DNA of 64,000 bases from Dryocosmus kuriphilus (lineage: Eukaryota > Arthropoda > Insecta > Hymenoptera > Cynipidae): the NCBI GenBank assembly GCA_038277395.1, contig CM076192.1, forward strand, positions 132,629,570 to 132,693,569, in the 5' to 3' direction. The notes beneath the pieces were generated by a model. The model had not been told where the DNA came from. It did not search any database and worked only from the letters and a program-made list of their open reading frames with translations. This document shows, one piece after another, positions 34,254 to 46,354 of the stretch. The translations under genes were made by a program, and so were the position numbers. Within the stretch, counting starts at the first letter, position 1, and each line of letters begins with the position of its first letter.

Positions 34254-35114
34254 AGCCATATAAGGAAAGAATTGATTAAATTAGAACACAATACTAAACG
34301 TTGTTACGTGACCGCGAAAAGTCTCACCATGTAACGCGAAAATAAACAATAAGAAGGAAGCAAGTGAGTCAAATACTCTCAATAATAACTCCCAATTGAT
34401 GAACATAGCTAGGAAAATAAGTATTCAATATTATGAATAAGGTAATAACCCAATGAATCAGTTAGTAAGAGCACGGCATTCGCAGAGAATGAAATGAAAC
34501 GGCAATACAAGAGGGTAAATTATTAAAGCGAAATAATTTTAAGTTAATATATGTATATACAGTGAATAAGTTAGAGTGTCAAAAAAAAAAAAAAAAAAAA
34601 TACAAGGATAATTAAATCTAACAACAATAAAGGTAAACATTACATAGAAGAAAACTATAGCATTACATTGTAACCATAATTTCATTCCACTAGAAGATAA
34701 AGTAGGGAAATGCATGGACACTAGAGAATAAGTCGTAACATTGTATAGAAGCATCAAAAAGAAATAAAACAATATATATAAAATATGTATAAAAAAAAAG
34801 TGAAATAAAAGTAAAATAAAACAAAATAAACTAAAAAAAATAATGATAATAGAAATTAAAATAAAATAAAATAGGTTTAAACAAAAGCGAAAGCGGAAAA
34901 TAAATAAAGGTGTAGTGCATGATGTATACACATAACCATCCACTCACTACAACTATAAAAATGCGCCTGCTTAGGAACTCCTTGACAAGTTTATTTTCAT
35001 TTTTTTTTGTGACCATAATTTTTTTTTAAAGCTAAAAAAAGGAATTAGTCCAAAATATTAATATTGAAAAGGAGACGCCCAAGTAGTATAAGTCGTTTAG
35101 TCTGGGTAGAAGAG

Positions 35115-35151
<37 letters not shown>

Positions 35152-35205
35152 ATAAAAATCTCCAAGAAAAATACTAGAAGTTCGGATACTTAATTTGGTT
35201 AATAG
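34254..35205. other. A-rich 3' part of the retrotransposon
   Basis: Low-complexity, purine-rich plus strand with poly-A tracts at 34,579-34,600 and 35,117-35,148. No envelope-like frame is seen. The opposite-strand frames are shadows of the A-richness. Confidence 0.6.
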
Positions 35206-35754
35206 ATGGAGAGAGGCGGAACCAATGCCACAGCAAACAAAATCCTTGTAGACCAAGGTACCCAAAAAGACCTAGAGGGACACCCAAAAGTAAATCAAGG
35301 AGAGGATATAGCAAACAGTCGAATCCACATAATGGGAAACATAAAAAAACCTCTGACCACCAGCAAAAACCAAATCACACAAACACCAAGAGACTCTACA
35401 AAAACCACTAAAAAAGGGAAGAAGAACAAAAACCAAACAAACAACAAAGAAGAAAAGAAACAAGAGCTGCCGGGAAAAATAAAGAAAAGACCAAAGAGAA
35501 CCCGGAAAACAAAGAAACTAGCAAATGACAGGAAGGCAAGCAAATACCCACCAACATCAAACGCAATAAATAGAGAAATATTTCCTTCAACAACCCCTTG
35601 GAAAACAATAGCAGTCAAAAGAAAAATCATGGGAAAACCCAAAATTAGATCTATCCAAAGAGTAAGCATAGGGAACCCACAACCACAAACAAAAACAACA
35701 ACAAAAACCAACAACGGAACGCGTAGGCAGAAAAAAAGAACTCGCAACGACTAG
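35206..35754 (+). CDS. Basic Lys/Thr/Asn-rich ORF near the retrotransposon 3' end
   Basis: A 182-codon frame starting MERGGTNATANK. It is extremely rich in Lys, Thr, Asn, Gln and Arg (KGKKNKNQTNNKEEKK, KKRPKRTRKTKK). It has no transmembrane segment, signal peptide or known domain. It lies where an envelope or accessory gene would be, but strong A-bias can keep such a frame open by chance. It could be a nuclear/RNA-binding accessory protein or no gene at all. Confidence 0.3.
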   Translation: MERGGTNATANKILVDQGTQKDLEGHPKVNQGEDIANSRIHIMGNIKKPLTTSKNQITQTPRDSTKTTKKGKKNKNQTNNKEEKKQELPGKIKKRPKRTRKTKKLANDRKASKYPPTSNAINREIFPSTTPWKTIAVKRKIMGKPKIRSIQRVSIGNPQPQTKTTTKTNNGTRRQKKRTRND

Positions 35755-35858
35755 TAAGAATTCAAAAGAAAAAATCAGAAAAATACAACAAAAACGAAGT
35801 ACAAGAGTAAACAAAAACAAACAAAAACGAACTAACCAAAAGCTCCAAAGAATAATGA

Positions 35859-36452
35859 GACCTTGTATCTTTACCCACGAGGACCTCGTTGTGCAGGAAG
35901 AATCTGATTCAAGGTAAAAGGGTGCACGTCGCATGCAAGTGTATTCGTTTGATAAAATGATAAGAGCGATGATTTGAATTTATGTAGTAACGACTTTGTA
36001 CCTTTCCCAAGAGGACCTCGTTGTGCTTATAAATTCAGGACTCATAAAATTCACAAGGGGAGATCAAAAGTTCAGTTCTCGTTATCAATAATCGCAATTA
36101 TTCTCCCTTGAGTGGACTCACAACCTTCAATACTTTGCAATCCACATGAAGGTGGAAATTGATAGTAAAGATTTTTAATGATTTTTAATTCAATCTAATA
36201 TTATTATGTTTAGGGCTAGTTCTCACGTCCTACCAAGACTTGAACCAATACGTATATTATTGGTCTCAGGTTTTTCGAAAAGGGCAGAATAAACGCAATC
36301 TAGATCAGTTTCTCAATAATTGTTAATATTATTGGGAATAGATGTGAATGCAACATTAACATAGCTAAAATTACTAAAGTAATGTAGGATGAGATGCGCG
36401 TCTATAGTCAAAAAGTATCGAGTTGACACCCCCGGTTAAACGATAATGTTAC
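35859..36452 (+). repeat. 3' LTR
   Basis: Aligns with the 5' LTR from 'gaccttgta' to 'cgataatgttac'. The polypurine tract expected just upstream is not clear (the flank is 'aaccaaaagctccaaagaa'). The shorter left end compared with the 5' copy's extra motif at 27,708 may reflect truncation. Confidence 0.85.
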
Positions 36453-37784
36453 AAAAAAAACATTAATAAAACGTATATAAGAAATTATTAAAAGTTATTA
36501 AAAAATCTGTCTGATACTCAAGCATTTCTTAAATTTTTATTAGAGTAGGTATAAAATTTATGTAAAATTTGTTCCCTCCTCCCCGTTTTCATCAAATTTC
36601 CACCTCTAAAAGCCCCTGAGTGACGACAAACGATTTTTACGGATGTGTCTGTCTATTTGTACTATACCTTTTGCCATCATGAAAAATGATATTACAAATA
36701 AAAAAAAAATGTTTCTGATTAAAATATACAACATACAAAAAAGTATTAAGAAGTAAAATTAATTTACCTGAAAAAAAGCTTGACTTTTTCTTTTCATCAC
36801 TTTATGACAACAAATATAATTGCTGTTAATATCATCATTTTTATATTTAATATAAAAAATAACTTCCAGTTTTTTGAAAACCATTTTTCTTTAAATTTAA
36901 ATTTATTGTATATAGAATTTTGTAGTAATCAAAAGTCCGTACTTAAAAATATTTGAGTTTAGGGTGGAAAAATTCAAGTTTAACGACGTTAAAGGTTATA
37001 AATAAAGGAAATTTTGAAAATATCTAAATCTAAAAAATTTCTGTCGAAATAATGTCTTATTTTGTAAAAGAGTTTTTATATTTTTTTTTATTTTTAAACT
37101 TTTCAATCAATTTTTTTTTTCATTTTCAAAGTAATCTTATAATCTAATTTTTTCATTTAAAAATTAATAGATAACAGTTTTTAAATTTTTAAGCTTTTAA
37201 AATAATTGATTTAAACTGATTTTCGATTTTGAAATTTGACTAAAATTGAATTTTTCAATATATGAACTTTTAATTTTAGAATATCTCAAATTAGGAAACT
37301 TTGAAATCTGAACTGTATTATCATAAATTTATAAATAAACTAATTTGACTTTAATATCATTGAGGTTTTGGTATTTAATTTTAAAACTTGAAATTAAAAT
37401 TTTCAACATACAATTTTTCAAATAAAGTTTAAAATTACATCAACATTCACGAAATCAAATTCGAAAATATTTGAAAAAAATATTTAAAATATTTAAGTTT
37501 AATATGCAATATTTTAATTTTAACAATATTAAATGTGATGTAATAAAAAGAAATTCAAAAAAAAAAATTCTGAAGCTTTTCAAGTTGAAATATTTATCAT
37601 GAAAGCTATCAGTTTGCAAAATTAAATTTCAGATATTTAACTTCATTTTTTAAGTACTACATTCGGAAATATTCGAATCTAATTAAAATCATATTTTTTC
37701 TGTTCATGATTCCTATCCAAATTATTGAAAATTACAATTTAAAAGAAACTTTATCTGATTAAATTCAAAATTTTCTGGTAAAGT
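36453..37784. repeat. Diverged GTC repeat start and AT-rich degenerate array
   Basis: At about 36,540-36,660 the phrases 'gtaggtataaaatttatg', 'catcaaatttccacctc' and 'tgtgtctgtctatttg' are a diverged copy of the GTC repeat opening without its array. The rest to 37,784 is AT-rich with recurring 'tttgaaattt' words. No gene. Confidence 0.6.
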
Positions 37785-38170
37785 CTTTTAGTGATTTTCC
37801 AAATTTCACAATAGAGGATTTCGATTCTCAAGAGTAAAACGATGAGTCTTATAAATAAATTTTGTAGCTCTTTCCAAGGTGAACAATTCTGCTTGTTAAT
37901 ATTTTCTCATATCTTGCATAGTTTTGCTGAAAAGTGGTTTCCTTTATATTTCATAACATATTTCACGAATAACTCAAAAAATACGCGTCTGCTCAAGAAA
38001 ATGGTAGAGAGCAAATTTGTAGATATTTTTGAGGCAAATAACTTTGTTTCTTATTATTTTTCCGTATCTTCCATAGTTTGGCGGGAAATTTGAAATTTTT
38101 TATTTTTAATAACGTTTTATCGATTAAAACAAAAACCGTGCATTTTATCAAAAAATGGTTTCAAAAATTT
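37785..38170 (-). repeat. GTC repeat family, partial copy (minus)
   Basis: The reverse complement of the 3' half of the repeat body: 'aaaacgatgagtcttataa', 'cacgaataactcaaaaa', 'cccgccaaac' equivalents and 'aaaccgtgcattttatc'. It is truncated at both ends; no hairpin island and no GTC array. Confidence 0.8.
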
Positions 38171-38189
38171 CAAAAATTTTTCCAAATTT

Positions 38190-38310
38190 GCACTAATTTA
38201 AAAAATGTAAGTTCTAAAAGTTTTTTAACAAAAAACAACTCTCCGATTAAATTTGGACCAAAATATCATGCAAAAGGTTTCTAGCAAAATTTAAATATGA
38301 AAAATAAAAA
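38190..38310. repeat. Left member of an inverted pair flanking a GTC repeat
   Basis: The segment containing 'aaatttggaccaaaatat' and 'tgcaaaaggtttctagca' recurs inverted at 39,428-39,540. Together they bracket the repeat copy at 38,484-39,427. Confidence 0.7.
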
Positions 38311-38417
38311 TAGTGGAGGGTAAAAGAAGGCAACCAACCAAATCCCCCTTTTTATTTCCCTCGTCTATTTTTGTTTCTACTTTATTTAAAAATCAAACCG
38401 AAAATCAATTACAAAAC

Positions 38418-38464
38418 ATGCCAACGTTTCGCTGCTCATGCAATACCTTTATCAAGGCAACAAA
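38418..38464 (-). ncRNA. Hammerhead-ribozyme-like motif (possible Penelope relic)
   Basis: On the minus strand 'ccttgataaaggtatt' is followed after a short stem by 'gcgaaacgttgg'. Penelope-like elements often carry minimal hammerhead motifs with a conserved CTGATGA and CGAAAC. The first box is degenerate here (TTGATAA), so activity is unlikely. The call rests on the GAAACGTTGG context only. Confidence 0.3.
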
Positions 38465-38483
38465 GAATTAGTAAATAAAAAAA

Positions 38484-38700
38484 TCTGCCCGCTTCGCGGG
38501 CACATTCTCATCGCGCGCTTCGCGCGAAGTATGAGTGCGCCTAGGGCGCGCGTCTGTTGGCACTCGCGCTTCGCGCTCGGTGTTTATGGATCGTATAAAC
38601 CTTTAAATTAAAAATTACAAAAGAAATTATTTTACATAAGGCTCTGTCGCCCTTAAGGAATACATTCTCGTCATGACACTCGCGCTTCGCGCTCGATAAT
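38484..38700. repeat. GC-rich mini-hairpin island, copy 3
   Basis: The reverse complement of the islands at 2,018 and 3,928. Hairpins GCGC-GAA-GCGC recur (about 38,563 and 38,683). The terminal hairpin is CCCGC-GAA-GCGGG here, against loops GCA and GCG in the other two copies. The inverted 11-mer appears as 'acattctcatc' at 38,502. Confidence 0.8.
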
Positions 38701-39427
38701 TACATTTTTTTTAAAACACATTGTAGATTGGTAAAATTTTTTAATAATTTTCCAAATTTTTCACAATAGAGGATTTCAATTCTTAAAAGTAAAACGATGA
38801 GTGTTATAAATAAATTTTGTAGCTCTTTCCAAAATGAACAATTCTGCTTGTTAATATTTTCTCATATCTTGCACAGTTTTCCTGAAAAGTGGTTTTCTTT
38901 ATATTTCATAATATATTTCACGAATAACTTAAAAACTACGCGCCTGCTAAAAAAAATGATTGAAAACAAATTTGTAGATCTTTTTAAGGCGAATAACTTT
39001 GTTTATTATTATTCTTCCGTATCTTCCATAGTTTGGTGAGAAATTTGAAATTTTTTATTTTTAATCACGTTTTATCGATTAAAACAAAAACCGTGAATTT
39101 TGTCAAAAAATACTTGAAACAAAATTTGTAGATCTTTTTAAATTTAATAGCTTTGTTCTTTACGATTTTTTTATATCTTCAATATTTTGGCGGGAAACCA
39201 GAGTTTTTTAATTTTAATAGCGTTTTCTTGATTAAATCAAAAACCGTTCATTTTATCAAAAAACGATTAAGACAAAATTTGTAGATTTTTTTAGGGTGAA
39301 CAATTTTACTTTCTTACATTTTTTTTTTTTATCTTTCAAATTTTAGCCGGAAAATGGATTTTTTGATTTTGTGAAATCCATTGTTGATGGATAAAACCAT
39401 AACCGTTGGTCAAAAACCACTGGTTGT
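38484..39427 (-). repeat. GTC repeat family, copy with hairpin island (minus)
   Basis: Read on the minus strand it runs from the phrase before the 145-bp units, through 'agatatgagaaaatatt', to the hairpin island (38,700-38,484). It ends with CCCGC-GAA-GCGGG and a T-run ('aaaaaaatctgcccgc' on plus). The opening and the GTC array are missing, the break being at about 39,427. Confidence 0.8.
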
Positions 39428-41292
39428 TTTTCATATTTAAGTTCTGCTACAAACCTTTTGCATAATATTTTGGTCCAAATTTAATTTGAAAGTTCTTTAT
39501 TTTTAAACAACTTTTTAAACTTAAATTATTGATATTAGACGTAAAACGTTCCTTTTGATTCAAATTTTTTCTAAGTCTTCTTTATTTTGGTTTAAAAATT
39601 TCCAAAAATTTCCATAATTTCCAAAAATTTTGGACCCCACCCCCCCCTCTCTCGGTCTCTTTCTCACTATGTACCTCTCCCTTAGTCCGTAGGTTTATCA
39701 CGAAGTATTGCTTCACTGATCCAATGGTACAGGGCACAATTATACCTACAAGGAGAAAGCAACTGCGCATAGACGAGTTCTCATTATTATACTAGTACAA
39801 TAATGAGGCTATTATTATTCTGCTTCTAGCACTGGACATTAACGGGCTACTTATGTGTCTAAAGATAGTCAAGTAATACGCGTAAATTATGAGGACATTG
39901 TATAATAATATTATCTAATTTTAATATGACAGGTATATTATTAAAAATGCTTTTAAATAATCATGAAATACATTATATACTTGTATATTTAATGGCAAAC
40001 AATGAATAAAAACTTATTTTTGTATAGGTCAAAATTGTTCAAACGTTTCATTAAAAATATTTTTTTAAAATCTAAAGTACCTTTCAGTGAATAATTCTAA
40101 AATAGTTTTTGAAATAACTTTTTTCCACTTTCAACCGCACTAAATATAAAGAAAATTTTTGATAACTGTTTTAGAATTCTTCATTGAAAAATCCTAAACA
40201 ATTTTCCGTGTAAATTAAATTTTTTTTTTTAAATACTAAAAAGTCTATTCATATCTTAAGGTTGTGTATTTTGCAAACATAACTAAAATAATTACAAGCA
40301 TTTATTGCTGCGTACATTATTCTTACAATCTTTACGAATATTTTGTTTCCATGAATCCTCGTTTCTTGAAAACAAAAACAAAAAAATAGTCAGACAAAAA
40401 TCATCTGTATGCCTATGTTTATGTTTATGTTTACAAACATAGTTGATATAAGAACACATATATTCTTTCTGAATTCGCAATATTTCTAGGAATTTCACTA
40501 AAGATAGAATGTACTTCCTTTCAACTTTCTGTAATATTTTTCAATAAAATTATACAATTATTACCATTAATTATTTATTTTAAATTATTACACTATAACA
40601 TGATTTCCGTATGAATTTAAAAATTGTATTTAAAAAACTCATGTATTACTCCTTTTTTTAAATGAACATTTGTTTAAATGAACATTTGATACAGAAAAAA
40701 GATAAAATAACATTCTTTGTTTGAATACATTATGTGTGTAGCTCCTATGTCTGCTAATATTGCTGCTGCTTACGCGTGAGAAAGCCATGCATTGACGCAA
40801 TAAATTTTGTTAATAACGTTGGTCAAACTTTTCTTTCTTTGGAGGTCTCAGAACATGTTACTTTATACCTTCTGCAAATTACATCAAAGAATATTGAAAA
40901 TTGACTTATTTAGCGCGAATTGAAATGAAAATAATATTGAACTTTTCAATTCTCAAAAAACCAGTTTTTTGTAAATATTTCGAAAACCGTAAGAACTATT
41001 TTTCGTGTAAGAAAAAGATGCGCAATTAAATTTCCTATAAAAATACGTATTTTAAAAATTAAAATGAATAAATCCGTTTTTTAAACAATCACGGATGTCA
41101 GCACTATCTGACTTCGTTGAGTTTAGCACAAATTACATCTCCTTATAAAATCTGACTACTCAATTGTAGAAACGTTCTTTTTTAAAACATTAAAATCTAT
41201 TATTATTTTTATTAATTTAAGCTTATTCTTATTTTACAGACAATTAGCTGTCAAGTTTGTAACTTAGATCCCTCCGAATTACTAATCGAATA
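39428..41292. other. Right flank inverted repeat, then unassigned AT-rich sequence
   Basis: 39,428-39,540 is the partner of 38,190-38,310. The remaining 1.75 kb shows no gene or element. The poly-C tract at 39,636 and the short frame 39,582-39,770 have no support as genes. Confidence 0.5.
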
Positions 41293-43390
41293 ATGCCGAA
41301 ACTAAAAAAGAAATCACTAAATGTAAAAAATAAGGTTAAGAAAAGTGTAATGCAACGAAAACGAAACGAAGAAAATTTCAAAATGTCTGAAAAAGTGCAA
41401 CAGAAAATATATAAGAAAAGAAAAAGAGAAGATGAAGAATTTAGGCAAGAAGAAAGACTGCATAAAATAATGAAAAGAGAGGACGAAGAATTTAAAGAAA
41501 AAGAAAAACTATCCATGACAGCGAAAAGAAAAAACAAAGAATTTAAAGAAAAAGAAAGACTTTCTAAGGCGAAGGAAAGAGAAGAGGAAGAATTCAAAAA
41601 AAAAAAGAAAGACTATCCATGGCAGCGAAAAGAAAAAACGAAGAATTTAAAGAACAAGAAAGGCTTTTTAAGGCAAAGAAAGGAGAAGAGGAAGAATTCA
41701 AAGAAAAAGAAAGACTATCCATGGCAGCGAAAAGAAAAAACGAAGAATTTAAAGAACAAGAAAGGCTTTTTAAGGCAAAGAAAAGAGAAAACGAAGAATT
41801 TAAAGAAAGAGAAAGACTTTCTAAGGCGAAGAAAAGAGAAGAGGAAGAATTCAAAGAAAAAGAAAGACTATCCATGGCAGTGAAAAGAAAAAAAAAAAAA
41901 CGAAGAATTTAAAGAACAAGAAAGGCTTTTTGAGGCAAAAAAAAAAAAGAGAAAACAAAGAATTTAAAGAAAAAGAAAGACTTTCTAAGGCGAAAAAAAA
42001 GAAAAGAGGAAGAATTCAAAGAAAAAGAAAGACTATCCATGGCAGCGAAAAGAAAAAAACGAAGAATTTAAAGAAAGAAAGGCTATCCATGGCAGCAAAA
42101 AAAGAAAAAAACGAAGAATTTAAAGAAAAAGAAAGACTTTTTAAGGCGAAGAAAAGAGAAGAGGAAGAATTCAAAGAAAAAGAAAGACTATCCATGGCAG
42201 TGAAAAGAAAAAACGAAGAATTTAAAGAACAAGAAAGGCTTTTTAAGGCAAAAAAAAGAGAAAACAAAGAATTTAAAGAAAAAAAAAGACTTTCTAAGGC
42301 GAAGAAAAGAGAAGAGGAAGCATTCAAAGAAGAAGAAAGACTATCCATAGCAGCGAAAAGGAAAAACGAAGAATATAAAGAAAAAGAAAGACTTTTTAAG
42401 GCGAAGAAAAGAGAAGAGGAAGAATTCAAAGAAAAAGAAAGACTATCCATGGCAGTGAAAAGAAAAAACGAAGAATTTAAAGAACAAGAAAGGCTTTTTA
42501 AGGCAAAAAAAAAAGAGAGAGAACAGGAATTTAAAGAAAAAGAAAGACTTTCTAAGGCGAAGAAAAGAGAAGAAAAAGAAGAAGAAAAAGAAAGACTATC
42601 CATGGCAGAATTCAAAGAAAAAGAAAGACTATCCATGGCAGCGAAAAGAAAAAACGAAGAATTTAAAGAACAAGAAAGGCTATCCATGGCAGCAAAAAGA
42701 AAAAACGTAAAATTTAAAGAAAAAGAAAGACTTTCTAAGGCGAAGAAAAGAGAAGAGGAAGAATTCAGAAAAAGAAAGACTATCCATGGCAGCGAAAAGA
42801 AAAAACGAAGAATTTAAAGAACAAGAAAAGTTATCCATGGTAGCAAAAAGAAGAAACGAAGAATTTTAAAAAAAAGAAAGGCTTTCTAAGGCGAAGAAAA
42901 GAGAGGAGGAAGAATTTAAAGAAAAAGAAAGACTTTCTAAGGCGAAGAAAAGAGAGGACGAAGAATTTAAAGAAAAAGAAAGACTATCCATGGCAGCGAA
43001 AAGAGAAAACGAAGAATTTAAAGAAAAAGAGAAACTCTTTAAGGCAAAAAAAAAGAGAGGACGAAGAATTTAAGGAAAAAGAAAGGCTTCTTATGGCAGC
43101 AAAAAGAGAAGATGAAGAATTTAAAGAAAAAGAGAGATGTAAAAAAAAAAAAAACAAAAAAATCAATGGAAAGAAAACGTAAAGATCCAGATTTTGAAAA
43201 AGAAGGAAAGGAAAAGCAAAGAGAAGAGAAGAAGCAAAAAAGAACAAATTCTGATTTTAGAGATATAGAAAAAGAAATAGATAAGCTTTCAAAACGGCGC
43301 ATAAGATTAAATGAAAAATATATAAGTTTAGAGAAAATTATAGAAAAAATTTGCAAGCTAAAAAGGATGATGCATCTATTGCAAAATTAA
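41293..43390 (+). pseudogene. N-terminal 17-residue charged repeat region
   Basis: It starts MPKLKKKSLNVKNKVKKS. From about 41,450 to 43,140 a 51-bp unit encoding variants of KRENEEFKEKERLSKAK is repeated about 33 times, alternating endings LSMAA and LFKAK, so a two-unit (102-bp) order is visible. A long Lys/Glu-rich helix or coiled coil is expected. Reading frame changes several times at A-runs (near 41,600, 41,895 and 42,840). A further helical stretch (KEIDKLSKRRIRLNEKYISLEKI, split by one mismatched frame) leads to the Rep frame. It was probably the N-terminus of the Rep-helicase protein; similar repeats of this length are not something I recognise in Helitrons. Confidence 0.6.
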
Positions 43391-45192
43391 AATTTATTAA
43401 AAAACGAAAAGAAACACCGAATAATATTTGTACTTGTTGCGAAACATTGTGGTTTAGTCATTCAGTAGTAAATTTATCAACCACGAAACGTCATTCCAAA
43501 CTGCCGGATGATATCTTTTTAGAAAAAATAATCAATGATACAAATACTTTAAAAATATGTAGGACATGCGATAGAAACATTAGAGCCGGAAAAATTCCAA
43601 AATTAGCAACTAGTAATGGTTTGAAATTTCCTGTCGTACCCCCATGCGTAAAGAACTTGTCCTATTTAGAAGCTGTCTCAGTATCACCGGTAATAGCATT
43701 TCAGCAAATCAGAGCTTTGAAACCTTACACGCTAAACCCACAATTATCATTAAAAGGAAGTGTTGTACATATTCCATGTGATGTGAATGAACTAGTTAGT
43801 ACATTGCCGAGGCCATTTAATGAAATGGATATTGTACAAATAAAATTTAAGAGAAATCTATCACATAAATCTGATTACATGAACGAGATTGTAAGACCAG
43901 CTGCTATTTGCGAAGCTTTAAGTTACTTAATGTCCACACCTCTATATAAAAAATATGGAATAAAAATAGATCAATACTTTTTCAATCAGTATGAGAAAAA
44001 TTATGATGTTAAGCTTAATTTTATAATTGAAGATGAAGACGAAAATGAAGAAGACAACGTTCGTGATTGCAAAACCAAATTTTTAGACGATGGAGACGGT
44101 AAAATTAGTTATGCTATTGATTACGAAATTGACGATAATGACAATGATATTGAAGAGGACATTGTGAATGAAGTTTTACTTTTAGATAGGAATGCAGAAT
44201 TGGCAAAAGTTGCTCAAATTGTAGCGCCTGGACAAAATAATAAACCAGTTCCTTGGACAACACCTCATTTAGGCGCGTTATGTCATCCTAGAATTTTTGG
44301 AGGATATGATCTTACAACAGATGTATCGGATACTGCACGAATCAAGTCCGAAGTTAGACGAAGTGATAGAAGAGCATGTGAAGCAAAGTATCTCCTATAC
44401 TTGGCAAACAAAAAAATGCACAGTAATTTGTCTGCTCAGGTAAATGTATATTTGCGACAACTTAATACAAGTGAAAAGTTAACTGCAGAAAAAGTTCTTA
44501 GCGAAGGATTTATTAATGACGCAATTAGACGTGATGTAGCATATAAAGTATTAAAACAGATTCGTTTGTCGCCTGCATATTTGGAAGGTGAAAAAAAAAT
44601 ACTAGCTATGGTACGACAAATTGGAAAGCCAACACTTTTTTTTACTACTCTATCAGCTGCAGAAAGATGGTGGCCAGAATTAATGCAAATGTTAGCGAAT
44701 GTTCTTGATAACAAGCGAATTACTTTAGAAGAAGCATTAAATCTCAATGATAATACGAAAACTGACTTTATTCGACGAGATCCCGTTACGTGTGCATTGT
44801 ACTTCGATAATAAGTTCAGAGCAATTTTAAATTATTTACAAGGAAAAGGTGGTCCTTTTCGAGAATATTCCGTTGTGGACTACTATTTTAGAATTGAATT
44901 CCAATTAAGAGGTTCTCCTCACGCACATTGTTTTCTTTGGTTAAAAAATGCCCCTGATTTTGATAGCAACGATTTTGAAAAACAACAAGAATGCATCGAA
45001 TTTATTAATAAATTCATCACTTGTGAGCATGTTGAAGATAATCCTTTGATGGCTGTACAACGACACCAGCATACTCACACGTGTAATAAGGGGAAAAAAG
45101 ATAAACTTAAATGTAGATTTGATTATCCGCTTCCAGTTATGCCGCGAACAATGAACAATGATACTACATCCTTTCGAAGATGCAGACGATGA
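43285..45192 (+). pseudogene. Helentron Rep, N-terminal part with HUH motif
   Basis: After a lysine-rich lead-in, the frame has NNICTCCETLWF and KICRTCDRNI (paired Cys-x2-Cys) and GLKFPVVPPCVKNLSYLE. This resembles the N-terminal domain found in many arthropod Helitrons (my best match is the DUF6570 type). The helitron-like region follows, with LGALCHPRIFGGYDLTTDVS and TALYFDN-like 'DPVTCALYFDNKFRAILNYL'. The HUH motif is GSPHAHCFLWL, His codons at 44,920 and 44,926. Rep nicks and joins DNA strands in rolling-circle transposition. The frame ends at 45,192 by a frameshift. Confidence 0.85.
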
Positions 45193-46354
45193 AATAGTAA
45201 CAATAGCAAGAAATAATTTTAAAGAAATTAAAAAATTAATGCATAATTTTTATAAAAAGTCAAGTGACTTAGTAGAATTTAATGATATTTTAGAGCGCTT
45301 GAATTTAACAGAAGACGAATATTTATTAGCAATTCGAAGCTCGATAAAAAGAACTAGAATTTTCTTACAGAGAAAGAGTACAGAAGTAGCGATAAATTGT
45401 TATAATTTAGACATCCTCAATTTGTTTGAAGCTAATATGGATATTCAGTTCATTCTAAACCCATACAGTTGCGCATCGTACATTGTTAATTATGTAAGTA
45501 AAGTCGATAGCGGATTATCAAAATTATTACGTCAAACGGTAGAAGATTTGAATAATGGCAACGTTGGAATCAAAGGAAAATTGAGAAAATTCGCCAATGG
45601 AAATCTTATGTCCGCACAAGAAGCTGCATATCACGTTCTTTCCTTAATAGTAGCTAAAAGCAGCAGAGAAGTCGTCTTTATAAATACTAATCTCAAGAAG
45701 GAGCGAGTTCGTATGCTGAAGTCAGAAGCTGAATTAAAAGCTTTAAACGCCAATTCAGAAGACGTATTAAAGGAAGATTATATAACTAAATATCAAAAGC
45801 GAACTTCTTTAAAAGAGAACGTATGTTTAGCAGATTTTGTAGCTTTCTCTAAACCCAATAAAAAAAAAAATGAAAACGATGATGAAGATGACAACCAAAG
45901 TGAAAAAGACGATGAGAAAAAAGAACGTGATAAACCAATGATTATTCGATTTAGAAGATATAATCAGAAGCAAGATTCCTATAATTATTATAGAGAACAA
46001 ATAATGTTGTATTTGCCTTGGCGATGTGAAGAAAATGATATTATTGCTAAAGATTGTGAACTTATTTACCACGAAAATATAGATACAATCAAAATAAACA
46101 AAAAAAAGTATTGCGCTGTAGATGATAGTGTATTAGATGAAGCTATGGAAAATGTATTCGATGCTATTAAGGACATTGAAGAAGAGGAAATAGAAACCTT
46201 TAATAAGAATAAATTAGATGAGGATCAAGAAGTGGATATTTTTGAACAAACAGGAAAAGAAACTGTTAAAGATCATGTCTGCAATAGATATACTGCTCCT
46301 GAAAAGTTACCCGAAGAGGATGTATACAAAAATAATGGAAGAATTGAATATTAA
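45158..46354 (+). pseudogene. Helentron Rep, C-terminal part with two catalytic tyrosines
   Basis: Continues the Rep in the next frame. CASYIVNYVSK supplies the Y-x3-Y pair (45,479 and 45,491) and the following Lys, the two-tyrosine signature of Helitron Rep. A low-complexity acidic stretch (NENDDEDDNQSEKDDEKKE) and 'YREQIMLYLPWRCEEND' connect to the helicase. It ends at 46,354, again out of frame with the helicase. Confidence 0.85.

Larger units (their letters stand above)
27854..36452 (+). mobile_element. Ty3/Gypsy LTR retrotransposon, nearly full length, defective
   Basis: The element has two aligned direct repeats of about 595 bp (27,854-28,449 and 35,859-36,452) around a leader, gag (28,822-30,915), pol (30,849-34,253) and a 1.6-kb A-rich 3' part. 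The domain order protease, RT, RNase H, integrase is that of Ty3/Gypsy (Metaviridae). The LTRs differ at about twenty positions by eye, roughly 3%, so the insertion is fairly recent. A target-site duplication was not found. Defects are an in-frame TGA in gag, altered protease and RNase H residues, and a probable frameshift at the pol end. Confidence 0.9.

Noticed and set aside
35295..35934. Hydrophobic minus-strand ORFs opposite the basic ORF
   Set aside because: They are Phe/Leu/Val-rich readings of the complementary T-rich strand and resemble membrane proteins only through composition.
42016..42687. Ser/Leu/Phe-rich antisense ORF of 223 codons
   Set aside because: It is the shadow of the Lys/Glu 17-residue repeat on the opposite strand.
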